A DNA stretch of 64,000 nucleotides from Heterobilharzia americana (GCA_944470555.2 OX104127.1:152659776-152723775); one strand, 5' to 3'; positions 49,501-59,555 are shown, numbered from the stretch's first letter. Notes: generated by a model not told the origin, from the sequence alone. Numbers and translations are program-made.

Positions 49501-49960
49501 TCCTAGTAATCTGATCATTAGTGGGGACATTCTATGAGATGACCCAAGTAAGATCCGTGAACCTTTTAGCAATCATTCTGCAAGCTGCTTCACACTTGAA
49601 GATAGTGTACTAGACATACAAATGCCCATTCCATCACAGTGTCTGCTAAATAATGTTTCCTTCACACAACAAAGGATAGTTGGTGCAGTTGCTTCACTAA
49701 ACAACTCACACACTACCGGATCCGACGGAATCCCATCTGTTCTCCTGAGGGGGGGGGGCGGTGAAGACATACCATTGATCCTTATGAAGTGAAGCTATTC
49801 TCAATATCCCTTGCTGAGGCATGCTACTCTGACCGCCAGAAGCTGTCATACATATCTCCCATGTATAAATCTGATCCAACGTCAAGTATTCAAAACTATC
49901 GTCCCATAAATATTACATCTGTAGTCTGTCGTATTATGGAGAAGGTGGTTGTGTGGTGGG
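46570..49960 (+). mobile_element. CR1-like element A (copy 2), truncated at a gypsy junction
   Basis: Plus-strand counterpart of the 38.3-44.1 kb element. ORF1-like frames include 46646-46828 and 47193-47759 (Ser/Pro/Thr-rich). A degraded endonuclease follows (48464-48808: TTAAWCTSVTSDSD and SDSVWVLAKF; 48849-49268: LDPVFTDRLPPFTLRVGPEF, then RDHRVVFGDF). Then come the linker (49256-49537) and the start of the RT (about 49670-49960: TGSDGIPSVLLR, YRPINITSVVCRIMEKVV). It ends abruptly at about 49950-49960, where gypsy sequence begins, and does not resume after the gypsy copy. An in-frame TGA follows the poly-G run at 49748. Confidence 0.8.
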
Positions 49961-50113
49961 CGTTGCTGATAAGAATGGACATAAGTAGTATATGTTGAGA
50001 GGGTGGCAGAAATCATAGAGAATTACCAGCATTGGGTAAGGATTCTGCCAAGAGAAACGCACGAGACAAGGCAGGCTCATGGAGAGGAGATCAAGAAATA
50101 AGCAGACGAGGAA

Positions 50114-50893
50114 ATGAAGCATATTTTGCAAATGATGGTTTTAATGCAAGGTGTATCATATTTAACGACTGCTGCTTCACTTGTTGACGATAAACATTTC
50201 TTCCTTCGTATCTGTCTTCTTGTGCCTGCAAAGTTCGAGGACGGAGACATCAAGGTCTTTCTCAGGAACTTCGAGTCGGTTGCGGAGCTGATGCGTGTCT
50301 GGGATCCAGGAGCGAAGGTGGTGGCACGTTGCTGAGGGGGTAGAGTGAAAGCAGCGTATGACTGCGTGAAACTTGGAGAGGGGAATGAGACTTGGCAGAG
50401 AATGGTTGAACGACTGGAAGCGGAGTTCGACAGCCCAGTGGACAGGCAGCTGGCGATGCAGCAATTCCGTAGCACGAAACTTGGAATAGACGAAGATCCT
50501 CTGGTATTGGCTGTAAAGTTGACTAAAATACTTCGACGAGCACTTCCCACATTGGATGAGGAGTCGCAGGAGCAGTTACTGGCTGCACAGTTCACTGAAA
50601 ATGTCCCGAATGCCATCGCCCAGCAGCTACGACTGGTCAACGCTGCCCAACACATGGATATTAGTGAAATGGCCAAGGTGACCAGACAACTGATGGGCAC
50701 AGCAGTAGCTGCAGTGGAGTCACCAGAGGTAAATAACTGGACAAACAAATCGACAACCTTCAGGAAGAGGTGGCTGCACCTCGAACGAATATCAAGAGAC
50801 AGGGTAAATGCTTTGCATGCGGAAAACCTGGACACTGGAGAAGAAAATATCCGGAGAGACGAAAAAGAAAACGTTTTGAACGACATAATATAA
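50114..50893 (+). pseudogene. gag of gypsy fragment B
   Basis: One reading frame with a single stop at 50332-50334. It begins with VPAKFEDGDIKVFLRNFESV and continues ETWQRMVERLEAEFDSPVD, an amphipathic helical capsid-like segment that resembles gag of other flatworm gypsy elements in layout. The frame then leaves the zinc-knuckle frame, which is read one register over from about 50770. A gag protein would form the particle shell; this one is interrupted. Confidence 0.65.
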
Positions 50894-51621
50894 GTTATGT
50901 TTTTCGAAAATATTGTAGGAGCCATAGATCGAGGTGCTGTGTATGCTCGAATGCGAACAAATCGGGAGATGGAGACCCCTACGGATACTGTGACAAGGTT
51001 CAGCATGAAATCCCACTGACAAGTCAAGCGATGACAACATTTATAACACGGCGAATACCACGTCACTGGGAGGGGAAAGTTGGGTGCCACTTTCAGGAAA
51101 TGCTAGAAATAGTTATTATTGAACAGGCTGATAGCCCATACAGTCCGCCAGTGCTTTTAGTAAGAAAGTCAAATGGGAAATATAGATTCTGCATTGATTT
51201 CCGACAGTTAAATAGCACACCGCAACTGAAGCCGTGTCCCATGCCTACGGTAGCTGAAACACTGGATCGTTTTGCAGAATGCAAAAATATTTACAGTTCT
51301 GGACCTCCACTCACGCTACTGGCAGCCACCAATAAAAAAGACGATAACGGGAAAACATCATTTATTGTGGGCAAGAAGCAATACCAATTCAAGCGAATGC
51401 CATTGGGTCTGGCGAGCGCGCCATTTACATTCAGACGGTTGATGTTCTTGCTGAAGCACTTAGAAAACGTAGAGGTGTACAGTGATGACCTGGTGGTGTA
51501 CAGTCAGACGGAAGCAGAGCAGCAAGAACACCTGGAAGCTGTCTCATTGACGAGTTTGGACTTTACATCAGTAAGACAAATCTCAGGTAGCCAGGAAGAG
51601 TGTTACATTACTAGGACATAA
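50770..51621 (+). pseudogene. Zinc knuckle and reverse transcriptase of gypsy fragment B
   Basis: 284 codons. A nucleocapsid knuckle CFACGKPGHWRRKY has Tyr where the final Cys of the CCHC motif should be, one base away from Cys. RT follows: SPYSPPVLLVRKSNGKYRFC, then IDFRQLN, and after a gap QFKRMPLGLASAPFTFRRLM and YSDDLVVY. YSDD stands in the place of the usual YxDD, so both catalytic Asp are present. The segment with the first palm Asp (usually a F-S-x-x-D-L-x-x-G-Y-H block) is missing between 51300 and 51350, so an internal deletion removed catalytic sequence. The frame ends at 51621 in a stop. Confidence 0.82.
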
Positions 51622-51681
51622 AGTTGAAAACGGTGAAATAAAACCATTGCCTGAGAAGATTCTAATGGCTAACACCATTCA

Positions 51682-51960
51682 GTGACGAATTCCAAGAGGA
51701 AACTGCTACAGTTCTTGAGTAGAGCAGCATTCTACACTTGGTTCCTGAAAAGGTTGAGTGAGATAGCAGCACCTTTATATAAGCTACTTGGCAACCCCAC
51801 ATTTATGTGGACGGAGGAGGCACAAAAAACGTTTGATCACATCAAAGAACTCCTAAATGACCAGGAGATGGCTCTAAAACTACCAATACCTGGGAGGCCA
51901 TTTATCGTGTCAACCGATGTGAGTGATTATGGACTAGGCGCAGTTCTAAGACAGACTTAA
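51682..51960 (+). pseudogene. RNase H N-terminal part of gypsy fragment B
   Basis: 93 codons: connection sequence (AAPLYKLLGNPTFMWTEEAQ) and then FIVSTDVSDYGLGAVLRQT, the TDxSxxGLGAVL motif with the first catalytic Asp of the RNase H fold. A TAA replaces the next Gln/Glu codon. The remaining RNase H up to 52220 is readable only through stops. Confidence 0.8.
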
Positions 51961-52222
51961 GAAGTAGTGGAGTATGCCACTCGTGTCCTGATACCTGCAG
52001 AGAATAAATATTCCACGGTTGAAGAGGAATTTCTAGCGGTAGTTTTGGGCACTTCATAAATGGAGATCGTGCATCCTCAGTCAGTGATTTCATATTGGAA
52101 CTGACCGCAAATTTCTACAAAGGCTTAAGACAGCGAGACCCCAAAGAAAAATTATCACGTTGAATGTTACGACTCCAAGAGTACGATTTCATAATCGGCC
52201 ATGTCGTATGAAAAGAAAACTA

Positions 52223-53072
52223 GTTGGCAGACTTCCTATCAAAATCAGGCGAAGAAAATGAACTAATGGTCGCATACGGTGTACATGCAGCGAAATGGGA
52301 CCCATTAAGACCCATTCGCCTTCAGAAGTCGGACCCTACACTTAAAGAAGTGATAAAAGCCACAACTGAAGGAACGGAGACAAACAAGTCTGTGGGAAAT
52401 AAAGAGTTGAGAACGTTGTTAATGCAGAAAGAACGCCTACGGGTGAATACTTATGGAATGTTGACTTGGCGAGAAAACGACGGGAGCTGGTTGGCAGTGA
52501 TTCCGAAATGTCTACGCGACAGAATGATACAAGAATGCCACCAGTTAGCTCATATAGGTGTCTCACGGGCAACCGACCTTCTCAGGCAAAGTGCATACTG
52601 GCCAGGTATGAGAGATGTTGCCAAATATGTTGTAGGCTGTCCTCATTGTCAGTTGATGAAAGGTGATCGGTATATACAGCCGTCGTTTCAATCGATTCCA
52701 GTGGAGGTAGTTGGTGACCTGCGGTCTGTGGACGTAATGGGGCCATTTCCGCAGACATCTAGTCGCAACCAATACCTGCTGGTGATGACAGCATGAGTAG
52801 ACGCTGTCGGAATTCCGGATCAACGTGCAAAGACAGTGACCGCAGAGGTGATGTGACATATTGTCGCAGATCATGGTGTGCCGAAAATGATATTGACCGA
52901 CCAAGGTCCTTGTTTTGAGAGTGGAGAATTCAAATCCTTTCTGGAGCGGCTTGATATCAGGAGGATAAGAATGACGCCGTACCACCCGTAGACTAACGGT
53001 TTGACAGGACGGGATGACCGTACACTTAATGAGTGGCTGGCTTCGAAAGCCGAGCAGGGAATTGGGAGACGG
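52223..53072 (+). repeat. 850-bp inverted repeat copy 2 (gypsy RNase H tail / integrase)
   Basis: Partner of 30989-31838. The open part (52224-52796) encodes the integrase zinc finger and the first catalytic Asp. After VMTA there is a TGA, then a second TGA after TAEVM (about 52855) and a TAG after TPYHP (about 52989). In the segment that follows, TNGLTGRDD has Gly where the third catalytic Glu normally sits. Confidence 0.92.
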
Positions 53073-53082
53073 AACTGCCGTT

Positions 53083-53300
53083 AATATTATTGGCATTACG
53101 CTTGACCTTTTGTAGACCGTCGGATATTGCCAATGGTATTGGTGAGAACCAATCGAGCCTTTGGTATCTGTGCTGAGGTTTCGTTGGCTGTTGACCTACA
53201 AAAGCTGCTCCAACTTCCCAAATAAGTGAAGTTTTCAGCACATTCAACCTTTTTACTCTCGCTCTGATATAATATCGATGGGTACGGGCTATAAAGCAAT
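53083..53300 (-). pseudogene. RTE-like reverse transcriptase C-terminal fragment
   Basis: The minus-strand frame has VECAENFTYLGSW followed by STANETSAQIPKARLVLTN. It matches the post-catalytic block of RTE-type elements (F-T-Y-L-G-S, then I-x-K-A-R), but it differs from the RTE copies at 40.3 and 59.6 kb, so it comes from another subfamily. Only about 200 bp remain. It abuts the 3' break of the gypsy fragment. Confidence 0.7.
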
Positions 53301-53444
53301 TACAAGCATTTGGAATGCGACAAACTCATCTATAACATTCTCAAATTACTTTTAGGAAAGTGTGATATGCTGTCAGCGTTTCCACCTAACAGGACTGTGT
53401 GATCTTCATTCTCTTATTTGATTCATGAATCTCCCGTAACCGAA

Positions 53445-53445
<1 letters not shown>

Positions 53446-53517
<72 letters not shown>
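53446..53517. repeat. (TA)n microsatellite, ~36 units
   Basis: Uninterrupted alternating TA of about 72 bp, the longest in the window. Prone to length change and to assembly error. Confidence 0.97.
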
Positions 53518-53519
<2 letters not shown>

Positions 53520-54276
53520 ATAACTTATTCAATTTGATAAGATAGATTCAACAATATAGTAACGCTTTTCACTGCGCGAAAAGGCGTCTAAGAGATTTAT
53601 CTTGAATGATTTACCAAAAAGAATTTCTGAAGACTGGTGATCAATCATATGAATCTGTCTAAAACTAAGTACTTATCGCAACTACGTTTTGCATACTTGA
53701 GGTGCCTGTATCATACACTTATTCTTTGCAGCTAGATAAACATCTGAATTCCAGAAGACTTTGAAAACAACACTTTACCTGGGTTTCACCGCATGAAGAC
53801 CGACCTGCTACTAACTGTCGCTCAAGTAGCCAGCGAAATGAACTTTCAAGTGTAATTCGTATTATTGTGTGATAAGTTGGTGTCGCTAACATATTTGACA
53901 TAAGTGTTCGGTCAAGTGTAAGATCATCATTCATTTCCTTCAAACTTGTCTCTGAAATGCTATGCAGCTCAGTAGGGTCATACAGACTTTTCGTTTGTCG
54001 TCGATCTACATTTATCGGGTGACAGCTGATGGTATCACTCGTCTGCCTAACCCGCAGTGGGCAGATCTGTTTCTAATTCTGTGGTTCGTTTGAAACTGTG
54101 AGCAGTGAAATTCGGTTTTAATAGAATTGAAAGAAACTGAAATCTTTATTTGTTACGTTCACCATAGTTGTGGAGATTTAAGTTTTTTCTTCCGTGGATT
54201 TTATATGCTTATTGTGTAGTTCCATTTACTTGACATAATTTGTCATTTTCATTTTTATCGCGTAGGTTGGGTCGAT
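53518..54276. other. Upstream region of the zinc-finger gene
   Basis: AT-rich, with no clear promoter motif. Immediately upstream of the start codon is a pyrimidine-rich stretch ending GCGTAG at about 54266, with the form of a splice acceptor. The 5' untranslated region may therefore be joined by cis- or trans-splicing; schistosomes use a spliced leader for some genes. Confidence 0.4.
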
Positions 54277-55206
54277 ATGTCTGAGGTTACAGAATGTTTT
54301 CTTTGCAAAATAACTTTTGTTGATCAACAGGCATATTGGAAGCATATTTTTGAGCAAGATTGTCAGGATTCATCTGTGAATTTAAATAACACTTCCTGTA
54401 ATCAAAACGCTCTCGTCAAAATAGCAAGTGACAATGGTTCTAGAATACACAAAAACATGAAATCTTCTGACAAAGAGAGCAGTTATCACGGTTCCATTGC
54501 TAAATCAACAACATTGAATAGCAGTAAAGTATCATCACTCGGCAAACATTTGATCAACCGCGTTTATTGCGATGTATGTGATAGGTACATGCAGTCGTGT
54601 CATTTAGTTGCTCATAAGAAGGGAAAGAAGCACTTGGCTAAGGCAGAAAAAATGGGTTGCTGTGTGTCAGAATCTTGTACCAGTTCAGATTCTGTTAAGA
54701 GAAATTTGGACGCCAGCAATTCTACCACTGAATATATAAGGAATCCTGAAAAGTTACGAGCTGATGGTAACCTTAATCATAATTCAGCAACTATATCAGG
54801 GTGTGCACATGAAGACAACTTGCTGAGAAACGATGTTAATTCGTATTATATTCCTGGTGGACCTTTACCTGAATATTCTATTAAGCCAAGTGAAAATATT
54901 CCAGATGAAACAACTACTAAGTCTATTTTACGCAGGTTGTGCATGACTGAAATCTCATCTCTTTTGGCTCTGATTGTTGGGGACATGGACCATAGTAGTA
55001 ATTTTGTTACACAAATGAGGATGAAATGCCGAAATGATCTGAATTCTATTTTATTACATGAGGTCCCTACTTTGAATGCTACTGATAACCGAGCGCAGGA
55101 AAGCCTGGTCCTCAATTTCAGAGAAATTGAAAATAGTCAACATACGTCGCTTAGCCATTTGTTGTTGCTGTGGACTAAAGAACTCCACTCACTGGATACT
55201 GACTAG
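54277..55206 (+). CDS. Zinc finger protein with U1/matrin-type C2H2 finger
   Basis: Uninterrupted 309-codon frame with its own ATG. Residues 7-29 form a C2H2-like pair with Cys at the last ligand position (C7, C10, H23, C29). Residues 98-119 form a second finger, YCDVCDRY...HKKGKKH (C98, C101, H113, H119). The spacing C-x2-C-x11-H-x5-H and the KKGKKH end are typical of U1-type or matrin-type fingers, which usually bind structured RNA. The rest is Ser/Asn-rich and probably disordered, with a helical C-terminus (SLSHLLLLWTKELHSL). AATAAA follows at 55242-55247. I do not recognise the orthologue; a role in RNA processing is inference from the finger type only. A putative splice acceptor at 54266 lies just before the start. 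Confidence 0.85.
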   Translation: MSEVTECFLCKITFVDQQAYWKHIFEQDCQDSSVNLNNTSCNQNALVKIASDNGSRIHKNMKSSDKESSYHGSIAKSTTLNSSKVSSLGKHLINRVYCDVCDRYMQSCHLVAHKKGKKHLAKAEKMGCCVSESCTSSDSVKRNLDASNSTTEYIRNPEKLRADGNLNHNSATISGCAHEDNLLRNDVNSYYIPGGPLPEYSIKPSENIPDETTTKSILRRLCMTEISSLLALIVGDMDHSSNFVTQMRMKCRNDLNSILLHEVPTLNATDNRAQESLVLNFREIENSQHTSLSHLLLLWTKELHSLDTD

Positions 55207-55241
55207 TTGTATTACATTTCTACGGATTATTATTTTTATTG

Positions 55242-55247
55242 AATAAA
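55242..55247 (+). terminator. Poly(A) signal of the zinc-finger gene
   Basis: Canonical AATAAA 36 bases after the stop codon, followed by T-rich sequence. A short 3' untranslated region fits a compact single-exon gene. Confidence 0.7.
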
Positions 55248-56589
55248 TTTTCATTCATCAAAAAATGTGTTAAAAGTTGCAGTGGTTTCACTCTGTTGGT
55301 AATTTCGCAGACGCATCCTTACGTCTTGAAGAGGGAGATCATTACTTAGGACGCTGACTCTGTGTTTTCTGTCTATTGTGTCTGATCCAGAAATATAACT
55401 GCCTGAGGGTTGTCTGGCTTAGTATCTTATTATTGCGTATAAACAATGGACAGACGATTGTATCAGGAGATAACTTTCTTACGAGAAGAATAAATCGATT
55501 TCGGTACTTTAAAGATCGTTAAACTAGTGAAGTGGTTGGGTCCATTAATCGTGGTAATTTAGTTGAGTTACGACTTTTGGAATGCTTATTCTTTGGAGTT
55601 CTACTATACTGAGTGTTGGTTGACCAAGACAGAAGCGGCTTTTATTACGGTGTGAGCGACTGCATAGTCATAATGGGTCAGGAAGCAAACTGTTTAGTTG
55701 GGTAGTTTTTCATCCGGAGCAACGAAGCGATGCTGCTATTTTGTACCAAAGAGGAGAAGTTACGAGAAGGCAGACATAATCATTACTTATGTCACAGGTG
55801 CTTGTTACCAGAAGTAAGTTTTTGTGAACCACGGATAACATTATGTACGCAATAACATCGCTAAAAATAATGGACACAGTCGAATGTTTTCTGAAATCTA
55901 CGAACTAGGGACCTACAACTGTATGGCGTGGATGACACATTTAGATGTCGTTTTAAAGAGTAAAAATAATAAGGTATTCACTATCAAAGTAAAGATAAGA
56001 CGTAAATACATTATCCTTAGCCACAAATTTTAAGTCATGTCCTCTAGTTTCCAGACATCAATTTTAATTGTCTCCGGAATAATAGTCATCAAGACTGTGG
56101 TTGACTGCTGCAGCATAATGGGCTGTTAAATGTTAATCAGCATGTGCTGTGTGCTGATGGGGATCCTTTATTTCCCTAAGTAATTTACCCCAGCCCAGCA
56201 AACAGCACCAAAGGTAAGATGTGCTTTGGAAGCGTTGTTGGTTTGGTACTGACTGTTTTATTGTCTTTCTCCAAATATAATGTATCACTGGCGTGTAGTA
56301 CGGTGCAGAGGTTCTGCACAATAGATGTGTTTCATGAGATATCCTGGTCAGTATTGATGTTTATGTCGAGTTTGATCCAGTAACCATCTTTAATGCTTGG
56401 TTCATTGGGCCAAAGTTGTTTGCTTTGATGAAACCGTCCTACAGGAGCTTTACATTATGCGTAACCCACTTAGTATTAATGGGATAACCTGAGAAGTTCG
56501 TGACCAAATACATGAGTGATACGGAAGCTAAACCAAGAGACATACAAGTCTCTAGAAAACCTAATTTCTAGAAACTTAAATTCAAAAGG
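55248..56589. other. Intergenic, nothing recognised
   Basis: AT-rich, only short frames. The last part may belong to the Penelope-like remnant downstream, but no RT motif is readable. Confidence 0.5.
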
Positions 56590-56880
56590 ATTATCAACAG
56601 AGAGATTATAATGCGACATTTGAGAAGTTTTCAGGGAATATTCACCACTGCAAAGTTACGACTTGTCTTCTACAGTCAGCTACTCATAAGTCCTCGGTAT
56701 AACTATAGACTTCCCGATTTTGCCTGTTCTGTGTACATTAATCAGTTTAATTGCTCTATTGGAGCTAGCTACATGGGGCGTACAACTAGATAGAGAATAG
56801 TACTAGAAAATATTATTTCAGGAGAACTACATCTTCGATTATTATAACCATCAATGTTGTAATTATTAGACTGGAATGGA
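56590..56880 (+). pseudogene. Penelope-like element remnant (start of GIY-YIG domain)
   Basis: The frame 56611-56793 ends VYINQFNCSIGASYMGRTTR. It fits the start of the GIY-YIG endonuclease domain of Penelope-like elements (Y-x-F-x-C-x-C-G-x-x-Y-x-G-R-T), with the second Cys replaced by Ser. A stop follows straight after the R-T-T-R, and the catalytic Arg and Glu further on are not found. Upstream RT is not recognisable. Penelope elements of flatworms are known to carry hammerhead ribozymes, and hammerhead motifs occur 1 kb downstream (57.8 kb). Confidence 0.55.
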
Positions 56881-57747
56881 TCTCATATTGTTATTCCTAA
56901 TAACTGTTCATAAACACGAATGATTGATATGCTAAAATAAAGTCAACAGTAGTTTATCTGTTTGTGTTTTTTAATTCAGTTATTTCTTCAGTTCGGAGGT
57001 TTGTGGTGATTTATTGAGATTGGCTATTTCTGTCATAAAATTTCTTGCTTTTGAGTTCTAAGTCTGCTGAAATTTAGTGTTCATAAGTTTTAAAGCTATT
57101 GTGAACATATTTTAAGTGTTCATCAATGAATTTATTAACCAGTGCGTTTACGCAATCGTTAACTGATACCTCATCATGCAGTCCATGTACATCATCCAGC
57201 TGATGGAGCATTCAGTGTATAAATTGAAGATTGTTGTTTTGAATCTAGTTAGGAGCCTGTTTTTCCGATTCCATTATGATCCGTTTATACAGCCTTTCCT
57301 TTTTCAGTTTGTTTGTCTATTCTCGGTGAATCTCCGTCATTGATTGGTCTGAATTGATCGGCCACTAATGGACTTTTAGGATTTGTCCTGGTGCGAACTT
57401 GACAGACGCAAAGACCAATCACTAATTATTCGAACTTGTTATATACCCACGAATACGAGACCAAGGAAGAACACGATAGCGTAGTCGGATGGAATAGTAT
57501 ATTTGGATGGTTATGCCAAAATACCGATGCGTTCCAACTAACTGGCTAGAGAGTCGAATACGAGCAATGCAACGTAACACGACAGCGTGCCAAATGGCGA
57601 GGATGCTTGACCGGGTGCCTTCAGCTTAGCGAGTCCAGTTAAACTATCAAGGTCATCATCAATGTCGAAAGTCGTCAAACCCTAGGCTATTGATTTTGGG
57701 GAAGTGTATGACGCTACAAACTCCTGTGTGTATACCTTAATATTGCC

Positions 57748-57863
57748 GGTATTTTGAAATTTGATATTAGTAATGGATAGTGTCTGGCATTCGAATCCAT
57801 GATGCGCATTTCGTCCTGTTTGGGACTCGTCAGTTATTCATCAATATCAAATTTTAAAATACC
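57748..57863 (-). ncRNA. Hammerhead ribozyme core enclosed by a 21-bp inverted repeat
   Basis: On the minus strand 57833-57801 reads CUGACGAG, then a 4-bp stem II (GUCC with GGAC, loop CAAACA), then CGAAA, a short stem III (AUGCGCAU, two-base loop) and the cleavage triplet AUC. All invariant core bases (CUGANGA, GAAA, UH) are present. The very short stem III is what schistosome type I hammerheads show. Arms 57748-57768 and 57843-57863 are reverse complements with one mismatch and would close the whole structure. Directly next to the core, stem I does not pair well (A opposite A at the first step), so activity is uncertain. Sequence 3' of the cleavage site (AUGGAUUCGAAUGCC) still resembles the Sm-alpha type. 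Confidence 0.7.
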
Positions 57864-57984
57864 AGCACTACTGATGGATCCGCACAGGAGCCCATCTACC
57901 AATAGTTGGTAATCAGTCCGGTTCATTCAACGACAGAGATTAACAAGCTACAACATCAAAGACTGTCGAAAGCCAGTCGTACAA

Positions 57985-58165
57985 CGAGTGGCTACCATGA
58001 CTTAGTCGCCTAGAGGATAACGCTCTGGAATTTGAAGCGATTGGCGCCCGGTTCCAGTTTTCGTGAGAATAACGTCACTCACTGAGAGGTAGGATAAATC
58101 CAGCTGATAGGTCTAAAATAGGACGAAACCCGCGTCCTGAATTCCGCTGTTAGCCACTATGCGTG
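57985..58165 (+). mobile_element. Sm-alpha-like SINE with tRNA promoter and degenerate hammerhead
   Basis: A-box-like TAGTCGCCTAGAGG (58003-58016) and a weak B-box GGTTCCAGT (58050-58058) are spaced as in a tRNA-type RNA polymerase III promoter. They are followed by a hammerhead-like block at 58101-58150. The order promoter then ribozyme is that of schistosome Sm-alpha elements. Boundaries are approximate. Confidence 0.75.
58104..58136 (+). ncRNA. Degenerate hammerhead ribozyme (probably inactive)
   Basis: Reads CUGAUAGG where the active core has CUGAUGAG, so the invariant G8 and A9 are changed. Stem II (GUCU with GGAC) is weakened. CGAAAC, the stem III-like CCCGCG and the GUC cleavage triplet are preserved, and CCAG/CUGA around the core would make stem I. 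Confidence 0.75.
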
Positions 58166-59555
58166 TTTGATATCATATTTGTTTACACAGTTAATAGGTC
58201 ATAAGCAAAATTTACTTCGTAATTAATCAACCTCAGTAAAATGTCTTATGCATTTTGCTTTAAATTCGACCAAGGCGTTCAGTTATTTAATAGTACTCCA
58301 TGCTTTTTCGAACCAAGCAAGTGTAACTCTCAGTGTTTCCTCTGTTATGAATTTCAGGCAAACTATGCATTATGGATGTGTATCTCACACTATCACTTTG
58401 GTCTGTCTCATATTCTTTCATTTGCATGAAGTCAGTTCTTTTTTTGAAGTGAAAACAATCAACCATTGCAATGAGTGATTTATAATTCCATCGTCAATTT
58501 TTTTACATATTCTTATCAAACATGCATATCACGTGATCTCCTTTATTTAGATATTATTATCAAGAATAATCTACTCTGTGTTTAAGGAGGAAGATATGTA
58601 GATGTTTTAGACTTATAAATTCTTGGACAACAGATGTACAGTTTTGTTTTTGCGAGATTCGTTGATGCAAATCCTGAGATGACTGATACGAAACACGGAA
58701 CAGTCCTGTTCGCACCAAAAGCTAGTGTTATCAGTGGTCCAATTTTCCTTCCTTTCAATGAATCATCCGATATTTAATAATATTTAAACCAATCAAAAAC
58801 TAACAGGTTTGCAAAGTACGGTGGATTCAGAGTATTTGGTTGCATTTCGTTCAGCTGCGCAGAAGCTAATAAAGGCAAACATTGAAAAGTAAGTGTCAAA
58901 AAACTTGGAAAATAGGCAATAAATTGTTCATGAAGGAGAAGCAAAATCTTTTTAAAAGCGGTATTGTGATACTGGATAGTTGAACAGATTTTTACGTAGA
59001 CTCGTATTATAAGTTGAAATGACAGTTGTAGAATAATGTCGATAACCGATGACATAAGTTAACAAAGATAGGAAGGAGAATATAAGGGTAATAGAAAAGC
59101 AACATGAGAATAGAGTTCAACTCGTTATGTTGTCATCAAAGCTATCGTCGAAAATAAAATAGGAAAGTGGGGTTGTTCGCTTCGTTTACAAAGCAGCTGA
59201 AGGTTAACTAGTGATTATGCCTGAATAAAAAAGTTAGGTTCTAACGTTCTTACTGCAACGGTTGTTACATAGTGAAGTGGGGGTGGAAATGAGTTTTTCT
59301 GCATAGTATTTTGTGAGTACTTTCAAGACCCACATCATCCCTATATTCAGCAGATGGTGGAGAATTCAACTACTGATACCATCATTCGGTCTTTGTAGGC
59401 TTAGACTCCTTCGAATACGCTTACCGAAGTTCAAAAATGCTAGTCTCTCTATCCTTCTAATGTACCTAAGTTTGCGCATACGGATAAGCCGATAAAAGTG
59501 ATCTGAGATAGCATTATGATAAAGAATTTCTTATCTTTCATTTTGAATATAAATA
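58166..59555. other. Intergenic, nothing recognised
   Basis: AT-rich sequence with short chance frames (58241-58478 plus, 58774-59055 minus). No domain, RNA gene or repeat that I can support. Confidence 0.5.

Larger units (their letters stand above)
49960..53072 (+). mobile_element. Ty3/gypsy retrotransposon fragment B: gag to integrase
   Basis: Order of parts: gag (from about 50000; main frame 50345-50893), zinc knuckle (50800-50842), reverse transcriptase (51000-51560), RNase H (51682-51960), then RNase H tail and integrase (52224-53072). No protease D-S/T-G motif is found between knuckle and RT, and the spacing is too short, so that part is deleted. Neither end shows an LTR. The element starts at a CR1-like junction and stops at 53072, where unrelated sequence begins. 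Many stops and frameshifts. Domain order RT-RH-IN places it in Ty3/gypsy rather than Ty1/copia. Confidence 0.87.

Noticed and set aside
50077..51090. 337-codon minus-strand frame, the longest in the window
   Set aside because: Antisense to gypsy gag/RT. Ser/Cys/Phe-rich composition without motif, while the plus strand has clear zinc knuckle and RT motifs.
50114..53072. Functional endogenous retrovirus-like element
   Set aside because: Stops, missing protease, damaged knuckle, truncated palm and no LTR; no envelope gene is visible.
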